Positions 18,232-29,022 of a stretch of DNA of 64,000 nt are shown piece by piece. The position numbers and the translations under genes are program-made. Where the stretch lies: the NCBI RefSeq assembly GCF_900111495.1, contig NZ_FOIU01000001.1, forward strand, positions 2,542,001-2,606,000. The letters run 5' to 3'. The DNA is from Chryseobacterium wanjuense (GTDB taxonomy: Bacteria > Bacteroidota > Bacteroidia > Flavobacteriales > Weeksellaceae). Position 1 is the first letter of the stretch. Each line of letters begins with the position of its first letter. The notes beneath the pieces were generated by a model that saw nothing but the letters and a program-made list of their open reading frames with translations, searched no databases and was not told the DNA's origin.

Positions 18232-18526
18232 AACTCTGATTTTTAAATTTTACTAAGCTGTAAGATGTAAAAATCGTGCCAAGGAACGGTGTTTTTCCTA
18301 TTTTAACATTAATAAAATTCCCAAAATAATGAAAATCAATTAATTAAATTCAGTTAAAATTTAAATGTTTGTTTAAAAAAAATGACGCATTTTTTTAGAG
18401 TTATACCATTAATATTTATAATTAATTCATCATCTCAACCGGAAGATTTTCTGCAATATTAATAATTGTTAATCCGTTATCATTTAACCTTCCTTCCTCA
18501 AAAACATCAAAAAATAAAATATTCTA

Positions 18527-19906
18527 ATGACAGTTCCATCTCTCATCAATAATAAACATCTTCTCTGGCGTGCAGGTTTTGGCGCGGGAATCAATCAGTT
18601 TGAAGATCTGAACAATAAGGATATTAAAGCTTTACTTAATGATCTTTTTAGAGAAGAAACATTTCTTTATATAAATTATGACACTCCCGACGTGGAAATC
18701 ATCGACTACATGAACGATAAATCCCCGGCTGAAAAGAAAAAGGAAATCCAAAGGATCAACAGGGAACAAAATCTTGAACTTAATCTGAATTTTCTCGATA
18801 AAATGGTCAACAGCAAAGAACAGATGAAAGAAAAAATGGCATTTTTCTGGCACGGACACTTTGCATCGAGAGTCGTAAATCCAAGATTTAACCGGCAGAT
18901 TTTAAATGTTATCAGAAAAAATGCTTTGGGAAATTTCAGAGACCTTTTGTTTGAGGTGAGCCAGGCTCCCGCTATGTTGAATTTCCTAAATAATCAGCAA
19001 AATAAAAAAGATCATCCCAATGAAAATTTTGCCCGCGAAGTGATGGAATTGTTTACCATGGGACGCGGAAACTACACTGAAAAAGACATCCGTGAAGGAG
19101 CACGGGCTTTTACAGGATGGGGATTTGATAAAGAAGGAAATTTCAGGGAAAGAAAAAATCTTCATGATGAAGGAACAAAAAATTTTCTTGGGAAAACCGG
19201 AAATTTTACAGGATCCGATGTTTTAAATATCATTCTCGAAGAAAAAACTACAGCCAAATTTATTACCACTAAAATTTATAAGTTTTTCGTTAATGAAAAT
19301 GTGGATGAAAACATTGTTAATAAACTGAGTGATAACTTTTACCAATCCGGCTACGACATCAAAAAGCTGATGACAGAAATCTTTTCAAGCTCATGGTTTT
19401 ATGACAAAAAAAATATCGGAAACAGGATAAAATCCCCTATCGAACTGATGGCGGGAATGATGAGAACCCTTCCGATGAATATTCAGAATCCGGAAAACCT
19501 CATCGTTTATCAAAAACTGTTGGGACAAATGCTTCTCTATCCACCGAATGTTGCAGGCTGGCCCAACGGAAAATCATGGATCGACAGCTCGACTCTGATG
19601 CTGCGGCTTCAGATTCCGCAAATTTGGTCGGGTTTAAGACCATTGGAATATACACCAAGACAGGACGACGACATCGATATGGGCATGAAATCCCGCGAAA
19701 CCGCTTTAAACAAAACCTTTAAAAATCCGAATATTACCATCGACTGGGCTCGGGTGGAAAAGGTTTTTAAAGATAAAAAAGTGGAAGATTATTTAATTCA
19801 AAGCTCAAAATCTCTGGATATGAATTCTGTGAAAAATTTTTCAGATAACAGCGTGAAAATGAATGTCATCAATCTCATGTCAACCCCCGAATATCAGCTG
19901 ATGTAG
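18527..19906 (+). CDS. DUF1800 domain protein
   Basis: 459 residues covering the DUF1800 family: HLLWRAGFGAG near the start, MAFFWHGHFAS, NFAREVMELFTMGRGNYTEKDIREGARAFTGW, and PPNVAGWPNGKSWIDSSTLMLRL. There is no clear signal peptide. These proteins nearly always sit next to a DUF1501 gene, as here (94-base gap). The biochemical role is not established; predicted exported or cell-envelope associated through the partner. Confidence 0.88.
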   Translation: MTVPSLINNKHLLWRAGFGAGINQFEDLNNKDIKALLNDLFREETFLYINYDTPDVEIIDYMNDKSPAEKKKEIQRINREQNLELNLNFLDKMVNSKEQMKEKMAFFWHGHFASRVVNPRFNRQILNVIRKNALGNFRDLLFEVSQAPAMLNFLNNQQNKKDHPNENFAREVMELFTMGRGNYTEKDIREGARAFTGWGFDKEGNFRERKNLHDEGTKNFLGKTGNFTGSDVLNIILEEKTTAKFITTKIYKFFVNENVDENIVNKLSDNFYQSGYDIKKLMTEIFSSSWFYDKKNIGNRIKSPIELMAGMMRTLPMNIQNPENLIVYQKLLGQMLLYPPNVAGWPNGKSWIDSSTLMLRLQIPQIWSGLRPLEYTPRQDDDIDMGMKSRETALNKTFKNPNITIDWARVEKVFKDKKVEDYLIQSSKSLDMNSVKNFSDNSVKMNVINLMSTPEYQLM

Positions 19907-19990
19907 TTTTCAGGTTGCAGGTCGCAGATTTTAGCTGACAGTTAAAATGCAACGATAAAAACCTACAACCTAACATCTTTAACCTAAAAC
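19907..19990. repeat. Intergenic repeat (family 3, ggttgcaggt/acctacaacc type)
   Basis: tcaggttgcaggtcgcag near 19909 faces imperfect inverted copies, acctacaaccta and aacctaaaacctaac, up to 19990. This is a low-complexity mobile-looking intergenic element between two genes that are probably functionally linked. Confidence 0.4.
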
Positions 19991-20000
19991 CTAACACTCT

Positions 20001-21185
20001 ATGTTAATCAAAAGAAGAGAATTCCTAAAAATAAGTTCATTGGCTACCGCATCGTTTCTGATGCCTAATTTCCTGAAAGCAATGACATTCGATGAAGCAC
20101 TGGAACCCAATCAGAAGATTTTGGTGGTATTGCAGTTTACTGGGGGAAATGATGGTTTAAATACAATTATTCCGACGAAAAATGATATTTATTTTAAAGA
20201 AAGAAACAGCATTGCGATTCAAAATTCTTTGTCTCTGACGGATGAAGCCGGCATCAACCCTGCCCTTTCCTATTTTAAAGAACTTTATGATAATGGCGAA
20301 CTTTCTGTAATGAACAACGTTGGCTATCCGAATCCCGACAAATCCCACTTCCGAAGCATGGATATCTGGCATTCTGCAAGCCGCAGCGACGAGTATCTGG
20401 AAACAGGCTGGCTGGGAAGATTTCTGGACGAAGAATGCTACCGCTGCGACCATCCGACTCAGGCGCTGGAAGTTGATGATATGCTAAGTTTAGCCTTAAA
20501 AGGTGAAAATAATAAAGCTTTTGCTTTTAAAGATCCGAAAAGACTGTATCAGACCAGTCAGGAAAAGTATTTCAAATCATTGTACGACCATCATCATGAG
20601 GACGAAACGGTTTCCTACCTGTATCAGACATTAGGCTCGACGATCAACAATGCAGATTATATTTTTGAAAAAAGTAAAGCCAAAAAAACAGAACAGACCT
20701 ATCCGAATTCACAGCTCGGAAAAGACTTCAAAACCGTTGCTTCATTGATAAAATCTGACATTAATACCAGAGTTTATTACCTTTCCATCGGGAGTTTCGA
20801 CACGCATGTGAACCAAAATGAAAGGCAGCAAAAGCTTTTCAATGATATCAATGAAGCTGTAAAATCTTTCGTGGCAGACATGAAAAGCAATGGACTATTT
20901 GATGATATTTTATTGATGACGTTTTCCGAATTCGGGCGTCGTGTTGCTCAGAACGCGAGTAAAGGAACCGATCACGGAACGGCAAATCAGATGTTTTTCA
21001 TCAGCGGAGGACTGAAAAAGAAAGGGATTTTGAATGCGCTTCCGGATTTAACCCATCTTAATGAAGGAGATTTAATTTATTCCGAAGATTTCAGGAAAGT
21101 CTATGCAACGATTCTCAAAAACTGGCTAAAAGCAGACTCTTCCAAAGTGTTGGGCTGGAAAAACGGGATTTATGATTTTGTCTGA
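20001..21185 (+). CDS. DUF1501 domain protein with Tat-like signal
   Basis: 394 residues. N-terminal twin-arginine-type signal (KRREFLKISSLATASFLMP). The DUF1501 body has an alkaline-phosphatase-like layout: LQFTGGNDGLNTIIPT, HFRSMDIWHSASRSDEYLETGWLGR, SIGSFDTHVNQNERQ, MTFSEFGRRVAQNASKGTDHGTANQMFFISG. The conserved Asp/His residues in these blocks would suit metal binding. It partners with the DUF1800 protein upstream. Probably folded in the cytosol and exported by Tat; substrate unknown. Confidence 0.88.
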   Translation: MLIKRREFLKISSLATASFLMPNFLKAMTFDEALEPNQKILVVLQFTGGNDGLNTIIPTKNDIYFKERNSIAIQNSLSLTDEAGINPALSYFKELYDNGELSVMNNVGYPNPDKSHFRSMDIWHSASRSDEYLETGWLGRFLDEECYRCDHPTQALEVDDMLSLALKGENNKAFAFKDPKRLYQTSQEKYFKSLYDHHHEDETVSYLYQTLGSTINNADYIFEKSKAKKTEQTYPNSQLGKDFKTVASLIKSDINTRVYYLSIGSFDTHVNQNERQQKLFNDINEAVKSFVADMKSNGLFDDILLMTFSEFGRRVAQNASKGTDHGTANQMFFISGGLKKKGILNALPDLTHLNEGDLIYSEDFRKVYATILKNWLKADSSKVLGWKNGIYDFV

Positions 21186-21210
21186 TTTTATATTTTAAAG
21201 CAAAAAATAA

Positions 21211-21243
21211 AAAGAGGCTGTCCGAAAAAATGACAGCCTCTTT
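21211..21243 (+). terminator. Terminator after DUF1501 gene
   Basis: AAAGAGGCTGTC (21211-21222) pairs perfectly with GACAGCCTCTTT (21232-21243). A-rich before and T-rich after, so it can act in both directions. Confidence 0.8.
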
Positions 21244-21274
21244 CTTATAATTCTAAATTTTAACTACTTTCAGT

Positions 21275-21403
21275 TTAAACGGGAATCTGTTTCTTATCTT
21301 CCGTTGGTTTTTTATTCATTTTCTCGGATATTTTTTTGACAATAAATTCTATCACCAAAGGTGCTACAATTGCTAGTAATGTTTTTAATATTCGTGATTT
21401 CAT
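21275..21403 (-). CDS. Small hydrophobic/basic protein (42 aa)
   Basis: ATG at 21403, TAA at 21275-21277. The peptide has one hydrophobic helix (LKTLLAIVAPLVIEFIVKKI) followed by a charged tail (KMNKKPTEDKKQIPV). It is bounded by the DUF1501 terminator on one side and lies just past the end of the WYL gene on the same strand (61 bases). Composition and codon pattern look coding, like a small membrane-associated protein. No family recognised. Confidence 0.5.
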   Translation of the reverse strand: MKSRILKTLLAIVAPLVIEFIVKKISEKMNKKPTEDKKQIPV

Positions 21404-21464
21404 AATGCTAATTTTATATGATGATTCATACAATTTCTAAGCCATAAAGTTTTAATGAAAAATA

Positions 21465-22484
21465 TTAATCTTCATCAGATACTACTAAATTTTCGTAATT
21501 CTTAGTTCCCGCTTTAAATTTTTCTTCAAGCCGGAGCCTTAATTTTCTTGGTTTATGTACAATGAGACTTTCTCCAAAACCCAATAAAAGTCTTTCTAAT
21601 TCATAATTCAGCTGAACACAGATTTTAAAGATAGTTCCTTCATTCGACTCGCTTACAATTTCCTGACTGCTGTGTAAAGGTTTGGTTTTCACATACGGAG
21701 CATTATGAGAATCGACAAAAAAAACGACATTCCGCGGAGACATCGTGGGAGAAACCGTTACCCCTACAATATCTTTAAAATATTCATCACCATCGAGATT
21801 CATATCAACATAATCAATCTTTTCTTCAATATTGATGTTTTCCATTCTATCCAGCGCCAGATTATACACATATTGTTTATTCGAGCAGATCAGAAACCAA
21901 CGGTTATTAAACTCCTTCAACAATTGCGGATGCACCACATAAGAATCTGATTCTCTGGCTTTAAAGCTTTTGTAAGTAATATTCAAAACCTTTTTATGCA
22001 AAATCGCATCATACAGAATATCAATATGTTCCAGACCTTTCAGCTGCTCGTTTTTATCCAGATGAATGATCGATTTCTGGCTCGTCGCATGAATAGAATC
22101 CTCCAACTTCTGGATCACCCCGTTCATTTCCTTAAACATCGAAAAATCCTTGAACTGCTTCAAAATCTGCACCGCATTATTCATCGCTTTCAGATCACTT
22201 TCGTTCACCGAAATGTTGTGGATGCTGTAATCCGGGTCGCTGTAGCGGTAGTATTTCCGGTCATACACTTCAATCGGAGCCTCATACCCGAATTTTTCAC
22301 TGCGCATATTCTGCAGATCGAGCTGCACGGTGCGTTTGCTTACAAAAGATTCCTTTCCTTCAAATTCAAACAACGCTTCGGAACATTCATCAATCAAATC
22401 TTCCAAAGTATATTTCCGGTACTTGTTTTTCAGGCATTTATCCAACGTTTTATAGCGGATCAGGGCATTTTTATTCGATGACAT
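21465..22484 (-). CDS. WYL-domain transcriptional regulator
   Basis: 339 residues. N-terminal winged-helix region (YRKYTLEDLIDECSEALFEFEG, TVQLDLQNMR), then a WYL domain (about residues 150-240) with ILHKKVLNITYKSF, YVVHPQLLKEFNNRWFLICSN and YNLALDRMENI, and a C-terminal WCX-type extension. WYL proteins bind nucleic-acid or nucleotide ligands and control defence or repair genes. It faces away from the RtcB operon with only the HopJ-like gene between, so it is the likely regulator of the RNA-repair locus. Confidence 0.85.
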   Translation of the reverse strand: MSSNKNALIRYKTLDKCLKNKYRKYTLEDLIDECSEALFEFEGKESFVSKRTVQLDLQNMRSEKFGYEAPIEVYDRKYYRYSDPDYSIHNISVNESDLKAMNNAVQILKQFKDFSMFKEMNGVIQKLEDSIHATSQKSIIHLDKNEQLKGLEHIDILYDAILHKKVLNITYKSFKARESDSYVVHPQLLKEFNNRWFLICSNKQYVYNLALDRMENINIEEKIDYVDMNLDGDEYFKDIVGVTVSPTMSPRNVVFFVDSHNAPYVKTKPLHSSQEIVSESNEGTIFKICVQLNYELERLLLGFGESLIVHKPRKLRLRLEEKFKAGTKNYENLVVSDED

Positions 22485-22499
22485 GATTTTTTATTTTTA

Positions 22500-22594
22500 T
22501 GTCATTGCGAGGAGCAAAGCGACGTGGCAATCTCAATAATCAATCTATTCTATATTGTTCGAGATTGCTTCATCATTTCATTCTTCGCAATGAC
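22500..22594. repeat. Intergenic inverted repeat (family 4, cattgcgagga type)
   Basis: gtcattgcgaggagcaaagc (from 22501) is matched by ttcttcgcaatgac near 22580-22593, with internal caatctc/gagattg arms. This is a known-looking dispersed flavobacterial palindrome inserted between the WYL and HopJ-like genes. Confidence 0.65.
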
Positions 22595-22596
22595 AA

Positions 22597-22929
22597 TTAT
22601 TTTCTCGTTAAAGCTTTTCCTTCAAAAGAAATCCCGTCCCACCCAAAATTCATAAAGTTTCTGATATTTTGATGATCTTTTCCTTCAGGATTTTGTAAAA
22701 CATCTTCTCTATAAAAAGCCCCGAAAAGAGAAAGTGTTTCTTCTTTTGATAGGTCATTTAACTTAGCAAAACTAAAAACTTTACAAGATCCATTGTTCTG
22801 ATCGGCTTCGTTTACTGTATTACCATTGGTAAATTTTGTCGGAGTAAAATCATAATGTTCATCAATAAATGCAATCACTTCTTTAAACTGAATTTCTTCC
22901 GCTGACTTTTCTAATTGTTCGAATAACAT
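22597..22929 (-). CDS. HopJ type III effector-like protein
   Basis: 110 residues. Matches the small HopJ family common outside type III secreting bacteria: FKEVIAFIDEHYDFTPTKFTNG, NGSCKVFSFAKLNDLSKEETLSLFGAFYREDVLQNPEGKDHQNIRNFM. The effector name is historical; no secretion system is nearby and the protein is cytosolic by composition. It is divergent from rtcB with about 96 bases between the start codons, so the two may share a control region. Confidence 0.8.
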   Translation of the reverse strand: MLFEQLEKSAEEIQFKEVIAFIDEHYDFTPTKFTNGNTVNEADQNNGSCKVFSFAKLNDLSKEETLSLFGAFYREDVLQNPEGKDHQNIRNFMNFGWDGISFEGKALTRK

Positions 22930-22956
22930 TTTTTAAATTTTATCAAAAATAATTAA

Positions 22957-24408
<1,452 letters not shown>

Positions 24409-24420
24409 TTGTTGGTCAAT

Positions 24421-24562
24421 CGCAAAGGCGCAATTTCTTTTAACAGCCATACTTTTTAAGGCACAAGAAAATCAAGGATTTTCATTTAAACAGAATTAAA
24501 TTTTATCGCAGATAAAATCTTTGCGCCTTAAGCAGTTTAAAATTAACATTTGCGCCTTTGCG
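24421..24562. repeat. Intergenic inverted repeat (family 5, cgcaaaggcgcaa type)
   Basis: cgcaaaggcgcaa (24421-24433) is the perfect reverse complement of 24550-24562. The spacer holds further partial copies (gcgccttaag). It lies between rtcB and the first nucleotidyltransferase. Confidence 0.65.
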
Positions 24563-24567
24563 TTTAA

Positions 24568-25341
<774 letters not shown>

Positions 25342-25371
25342 AATCATTAATTTTAAAGCTTAAACAAAAAC

Positions 25372-26103
25372 ATGAAAAACATAGTCGCTCTATCTCCTAT
25401 ATATACAGAAGACAGCAACAACCTTAAAAAAGCATCTATCAATTCACCTTACGAATTGAACCGTTTTAATGCAAAATGGAATGTTCCTAAAGAATTTCGT
25501 GAAGATGTCATTGCGGTATATGGTGAAGATATTTATGCGGAAATTGTTGCAGATCAATGCAATCTGATTCTTTCAAAACCTGCAGACAATTGGCTTTCAA
25601 GGATTTCTGAAGAATTTACAAAACGTAAAATCTCTTACGGTCAACTGAAAGATTTTGTGCATGAAGAAAATATTTTCATTAAATGTTCTGATTTTAAAAG
25701 TTTTAAGGCAGGAGTTTTCGATAGAGTTACCAATATCAAAGGATTTGATTCTTTGGACTTGGAAAGCATGGTTTTCACCTCGGAAGTTGTAGAGTGGGAG
25801 CTTGAAGTAAGGTGTTTTGTTTTAAATAATGAAATAAAAACTTACTCTTCTTATTGGCGAAACAATGCTTTTGACACCAATCTTCTTTCTGAAATTGAGC
25901 AAAGAGATTTGTTTGAGTTTTTTAACAATTTTATTCAACAATATTCTGAAACGCTACCCAAAGCGATCGTTATTGATTTTGGAATTATTCAAGGGAAAGG
26001 CTGGGCTTTGATTGAAGCGAATCCGGCCTGGTGTTCGGGATTGTATGCTTGTGATGCGGAAAAAGCGTTAGAGGTGGTTGTGGAGAGTTGTGTGAAAAAT
26101 TAG
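25372..26103 (+). CDS. ATP-grasp protein, R2K-like (DUF4343)
   Basis: 243 residues. The C-terminal half looks like an ATP-grasp ligase: VFTSEVVEWELEVRCFVLNNEIKTYSSYWR, AIVIDFGIIQGKGWALIEANPAWCSGLYACD, with the E-x-N metal-binding pattern. The R2K/DUF4343 clade is known from RNA-repair and phage contexts, where peptide or nucleotide ligation is assumed. It starts 31 bases after copy 1 of the nucleotidyltransferase, so they are co-transcribed. A terminator hairpin follows. Confidence 0.75.
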   Translation: MKNIVALSPIYTEDSNNLKKASINSPYELNRFNAKWNVPKEFREDVIAVYGEDIYAEIVADQCNLILSKPADNWLSRISEEFTKRKISYGQLKDFVHEENIFIKCSDFKSFKAGVFDRVTNIKGFDSLDLESMVFTSEVVEWELEVRCFVLNNEIKTYSSYWRNNAFDTNLLSEIEQRDLFEFFNNFIQQYSETLPKAIVIDFGIIQGKGWALIEANPAWCSGLYACDAEKALEVVVESCVKN

Positions 26104-26127
26104 AATAATATTATTACATTTATATTT

Positions 26128-26159
26128 GACAAAAGTTCCCTATTATAGGGACTTTTGTC
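26128..26159 (+). terminator. Terminator within RNA-repair locus
   Basis: GACAAAAGT (26128-26136) pairs with ACTTTTGTC (26151-26159) with an inner CCCTAT/ATAGGG stem. It splits the locus into two transcripts. Confidence 0.65.
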
Positions 26160-26197
26160 ATTAAAAACACTCTTAATAAATAAAAAAAGAGAACGAA

Positions 26198-26908
26198 ATG
26201 AACTATAAAATCATTTATAACAAAGAAAAGCTAAAACAATTCATCGACTGGCTTCCAAATTTACTGCCAAACGAACAATATTACGTAGCGCTTTTGGCAA
26301 GAAAAAAATACAATCCGGAAACAGGTTTGAAAGCAGATAAAGCACAATTAAAACGTTTTACATCAACAAAAGAAAGACTTCTTCAAAAAATCAAGCAGCT
26401 TGAGCTACCTTTAGGTGTGTATGAATCTGGGAATATGGAAGTTTCGCAAGATAATCTTGCAATTTATATCACTCCGAATCCACGAGACCTGCATAAGGCT
26501 TCTTTGTTTTTAATGAAAGAAATTTCAGAAAAACTGATCCGGAATGATAATGCTATCCATCCACATTCATTAGCTTTAAATTTAATTCAAACCACTACTT
26601 CAAGGAAAATTTTCTTTGATCTGGACATTGATTTTAAAACCGGGAATCATCAGCAAGCCATTGAAAAATTTAAATCAGATATTTCAAATTGCATTAATTC
26701 GGATTGTCTTACTTTTATCAAGACAAATGGAGGGTTGCATTGTCTCATCAATTTGCCCAACATTGCAAAAGAATACCAAAAAATCTGGCATCAGAAAATT
26801 TCACAGCTTACCTGCAATGAATATGAAGTAACGATGAACGGTGATAATGTATTACCAGTCGTGGGAGGTATTCAGGGAATTGATTTTTCGCCTTACTTTT
26901 TAGATTAA
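26198..26908 (+). CDS. Unknown protein with primase-polymerase-like motifs
   Basis: 236 residues. The N-terminal half is basic and helical (YYVALLARKKYNPETGLKAD, KRFTSTKERLLQKIKQLE, LAIYITPNPRDLHKAS). The C-terminal half has KIFFDLDIDF (an hhhDxD pattern), then FIKTNGGLHCLINL (a G-G-x-H pattern) and VLPVVGGIQGIDFSPYF. This order resembles motifs I and II of archaeo-eukaryotic primases, followed by a glycine-rich end block. That is pattern recognition, not a confirmed family. It is in tandem with the next two genes, in the RNA-repair locus. Confidence 0.6.
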   Translation: MNYKIIYNKEKLKQFIDWLPNLLPNEQYYVALLARKKYNPETGLKADKAQLKRFTSTKERLLQKIKQLELPLGVYESGNMEVSQDNLAIYITPNPRDLHKASLFLMKEISEKLIRNDNAIHPHSLALNLIQTTTSRKIFFDLDIDFKTGNHQQAIEKFKSDISNCINSDCLTFIKTNGGLHCLINLPNIAKEYQKIWHQKISQLTCNEYEVTMNGDNVLPVVGGIQGIDFSPYFLD

Positions 26909-26914
26909 ATTATT

Positions 26915-27340
26915 ATGTGTATACCGAATACTGAACTACAATTTTGCACCTGTGTTGAGGGAAATATTTTCGATATTAAAGATATCTACATCTGGACTTT
27001 GAGAACATTTGTTGGTTTAAAAGAATCAGATAGACGAGGAAAAATAATGATTCCTGTAGAAAATCTGGGTAATGGAATTACAATAGAAAACGTAATTGCA
27101 AGATTAAATACTGGAAATATTTTTGATTTCGAATATATTCCTAAAGAAAGAGACACTCTTCACATCAGTTTTAATGCTAAAAATAAGTCAGATTATAAAT
27201 ACTTCTCGTTAATATATATAAATAAAATTTGGGAGCAAGGCAGCAATCCTGTTTTTACAAGTATTTCTAATCAAATAGCAGAAGGAGAAATCATCATCAA
27301 AGAAAAAAAAATTTATGACCATCCAAACCTTAAAAAATAA
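26915..27340 (+). CDS. Hypothetical protein in RNA-repair locus
   Basis: 141 residues from ATG 26915, only 6 bases after the previous stop, overlapping the start of the next gene by 26 bases. The start MCIPNTELQFCTCVEG is Cys-rich; then WTLRTFVGLKESDRRGKIMIP, ENVIARLNTGNIFDFEYIPKERDTL. No signal peptide, no membrane segment, no family recognised. The tight overlap implies co-expression and translational coupling with the downstream nucleotidyltransferase. Confidence 0.65.
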   Translation: MCIPNTELQFCTCVEGNIFDIKDIYIWTLRTFVGLKESDRRGKIMIPVENLGNGITIENVIARLNTGNIFDFEYIPKERDTLHISFNAKNKSDYKYFSLIYINKIWEQGSNPVFTSISNQIAEGEIIIKEKKIYDHPNLKK

Positions 27341-28406
27341 AAAACTCCTCCTCCTCCAAGCCATCTCCGGGAGCCGCTCTTTCGGTCTTGCAACGGAGAA
27401 CTCCGACACAGACATCCGTGGAGTGTATTATTTACCGAAAGAAGAGTTTTTTGGTTTAAATTATATTCCGCAGATTTCCAATGAGACGAATGATATTACG
27501 TATTATGAGATCGGGAGGTTGGTAGAATTACTACAGAAAAACAATCCGAATATATTGGAAGTTCTGGCCAGTCCGGAAGATTGTATTTTGCAGAAAAATC
27601 CGTTGATGGATCTTTTGAAACCTGAAGATTTCCTTTCCAAATTATGTAAAGATACCTTTGCGGGATATGCGATTTCACAGATCAAAAAAGCGAAAGGACT
27701 CAACAAAAAAATCCTTAATCCCATCGATAAAGAAAGAAAATCTATCCTGGATTTTTGCTATATCCTGCAGAATCACGGTTCGGTTCCATTGAAAAAATGG
27801 CTGCGAGAATTCCCCTTCTCTGGAGGGGTATCCGAAGGACGGGGTGGTCTTTTACAGGAAAAATGCGGATTGGTAAGCCTCGACAACACCAAAGGAATGT
27901 TTGCCCTTTTCTACGACGAATCGGGAGAGCTGAAATATAAAGGAATTATACAAAACGAAGAAGCCAATCAGGTTTCTGTTTCATCGGTTCCGAAAGAGGA
28001 AAAACCTCTCGCTTATCTGTTCTGCAACCTCAATGCCTACTCCACTTACTGCAAAGATTACCGGGAATATTGGAAGTGGGTTTCCGAACGAAATGAAGAC
28101 CGATACAACGTCAATCAGCAGCACGGACAAAACTACGACAGCAAAAACATGATGCACACCATTCGCCTGTTGCAGTCGTGTGAACAGATTTTTAAAACAA
28201 ATTCTCTGAACATCCGGGTAGAAAACCGCGACGAATTGCTAGACATCAAAGCCGGAAACTGGTCATACGAAAATGTGATGAAAAAAGCTGAGCATTTGAT
28301 TAAGTCTATTGAATATTATCATTCAATTTCTACCCTTCCCGATTTCCCTGATTTGGAGAAAACAACGAAAATTTTAATTGATATTCGGGAAGATCTATAC
28401 AAATAA
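27315..28406 (+). CDS. RlaP-type nucleotidyltransferase, copy 2
   Basis: 363 residues. Catalytic signature AISGSRSFGLATENSDTDIRGVYYLP (GS...DxD of the pol-beta fold, residues about 15-40), then YYEIGRLVELLQKNNPNILEVLASP, KDTFAGYAISQIKKAKGLNKK and a helical C terminus with NMMHTIRLLQSCEQIF. About 110 residues longer than the copy at 24589. Its start lies inside the preceding gene. By family it likely modifies RNA ends alongside RtcB; substrate unknown. A terminator hairpin lies 30 bases downstream. Confidence 0.85.
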   Translation: MTIQTLKNKKLLLLQAISGSRSFGLATENSDTDIRGVYYLPKEEFFGLNYIPQISNETNDITYYEIGRLVELLQKNNPNILEVLASPEDCILQKNPLMDLLKPEDFLSKLCKDTFAGYAISQIKKAKGLNKKILNPIDKERKSILDFCYILQNHGSVPLKKWLREFPFSGGVSEGRGGLLQEKCGLVSLDNTKGMFALFYDESGELKYKGIIQNEEANQVSVSSVPKEEKPLAYLFCNLNAYSTYCKDYREYWKWVSERNEDRYNVNQQHGQNYDSKNMMHTIRLLQSCEQIFKTNSLNIRVENRDELLDIKAGNWSYENVMKKAEHLIKSIEYYHSISTLPDFPDLEKTTKILIDIREDLYK

Positions 28407-28435
28407 TTTCATCTGATTTCCACCAATGATCTCAT

Positions 28436-28459
28436 AAAACCACTATTTACAGTGGTTTT
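28436..28459 (+). terminator. Terminator at end of RNA-repair locus
   Basis: AAAACCACT (28436-28444) pairs with AGTGGTTTT (28451-28459), followed by T-rich sequence. Confidence 0.75.
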
Positions 28460-28523
28460 TATCTTTTATAGAAAATTTTTCATTTTTTTCTGTAACAAAA
28501 TATCGAGAGCTTCTACCAATTAA

Positions 28524-28535
28524 TTGATATATCAA
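28524..28535. promoter_or_regulatory. Palindromic candidate MarR operator
   Basis: TTGATATATCAA is a perfect 12-bp palindrome 42 bases before the marR ATG. It is followed at once by an imperfect second half-site pair (tatttgataaatca) that overlaps a near-match to the -7 promoter element. Fits autorepression. Confidence 0.45.
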
Positions 28536-28577
28536 TATTTGATAAATCATTTTTTATTTACATTAAAAATTTTCACC

Positions 28578-29018
28578 ATGGAAAAACTGGATTCAATTAT
28601 ATTTTATAATATAGATAAGGCGATCAGAGCCTATAGAAATTTCGCTCAGCGTCAATTAAAAGCGAATGGATTTAACATTACCATCGATCAATGGTTAATT
28701 ATTAAAGCAATTTTAGAAAATCCCGGAATTACACAACATGAAATCGGAGATTTGGTTTTTAAGGATAATGCTTCGGTAACAAGAATTATTGATCTGCTGG
28801 TAAAATCAGAATACATCAACAGGAATACCAACTCCGAAGACCGCAGAAAAACAGATCTGGACGTCACGGAATCCGGAAAAGAAATCATCCAAAAAGTACA
28901 AAATCTTATTGTGAACAACCGAAAAATCGCATTAAAAGGTGTTTCAAAAGAAGAACTTCAAATCATGAATTCAGCATTAATAAAAATATCAACTAACTGT
29001 CTCAACACTAAAAAATAA
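28578..29018 (+). CDS. MarR-family transcriptional regulator
   Basis: 146 residues from ATG 28578 (MEKLDSIIFYNIDKA). The longer frame from 28524 would begin inside the palindrome and is unlikely. Winged helix: GFNITIDQWLIIKAILENPGITQHEIGDLVFKDNASVTRIIDLLVKSEYINRNTNSEDRRKTDLDVTESG, the wing with the conserved SEDRR. It probably represses itself and the outer-membrane gene that starts 4 bases after its stop, relieved by a small ligand. The coupling of a MarR to a TonB-type barrel suggests control of uptake or efflux across the outer membrane. Confidence 0.88.
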   Translation: MEKLDSIIFYNIDKAIRAYRNFAQRQLKANGFNITIDQWLIIKAILENPGITQHEIGDLVFKDNASVTRIIDLLVKSEYINRNTNSEDRRKTDLDVTESGKEIIQKVQNLIVNNRKIALKGVSKEELQIMNSALIKISTNCLNTKK

Positions 29019-29022
29019 CACA

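Noticed and set aside
27755..27940. Separate small gene inside RlaP-2
   Set aside because: Lies wholly within the conserved nucleotidyltransferase frame and has no start or promoter context.
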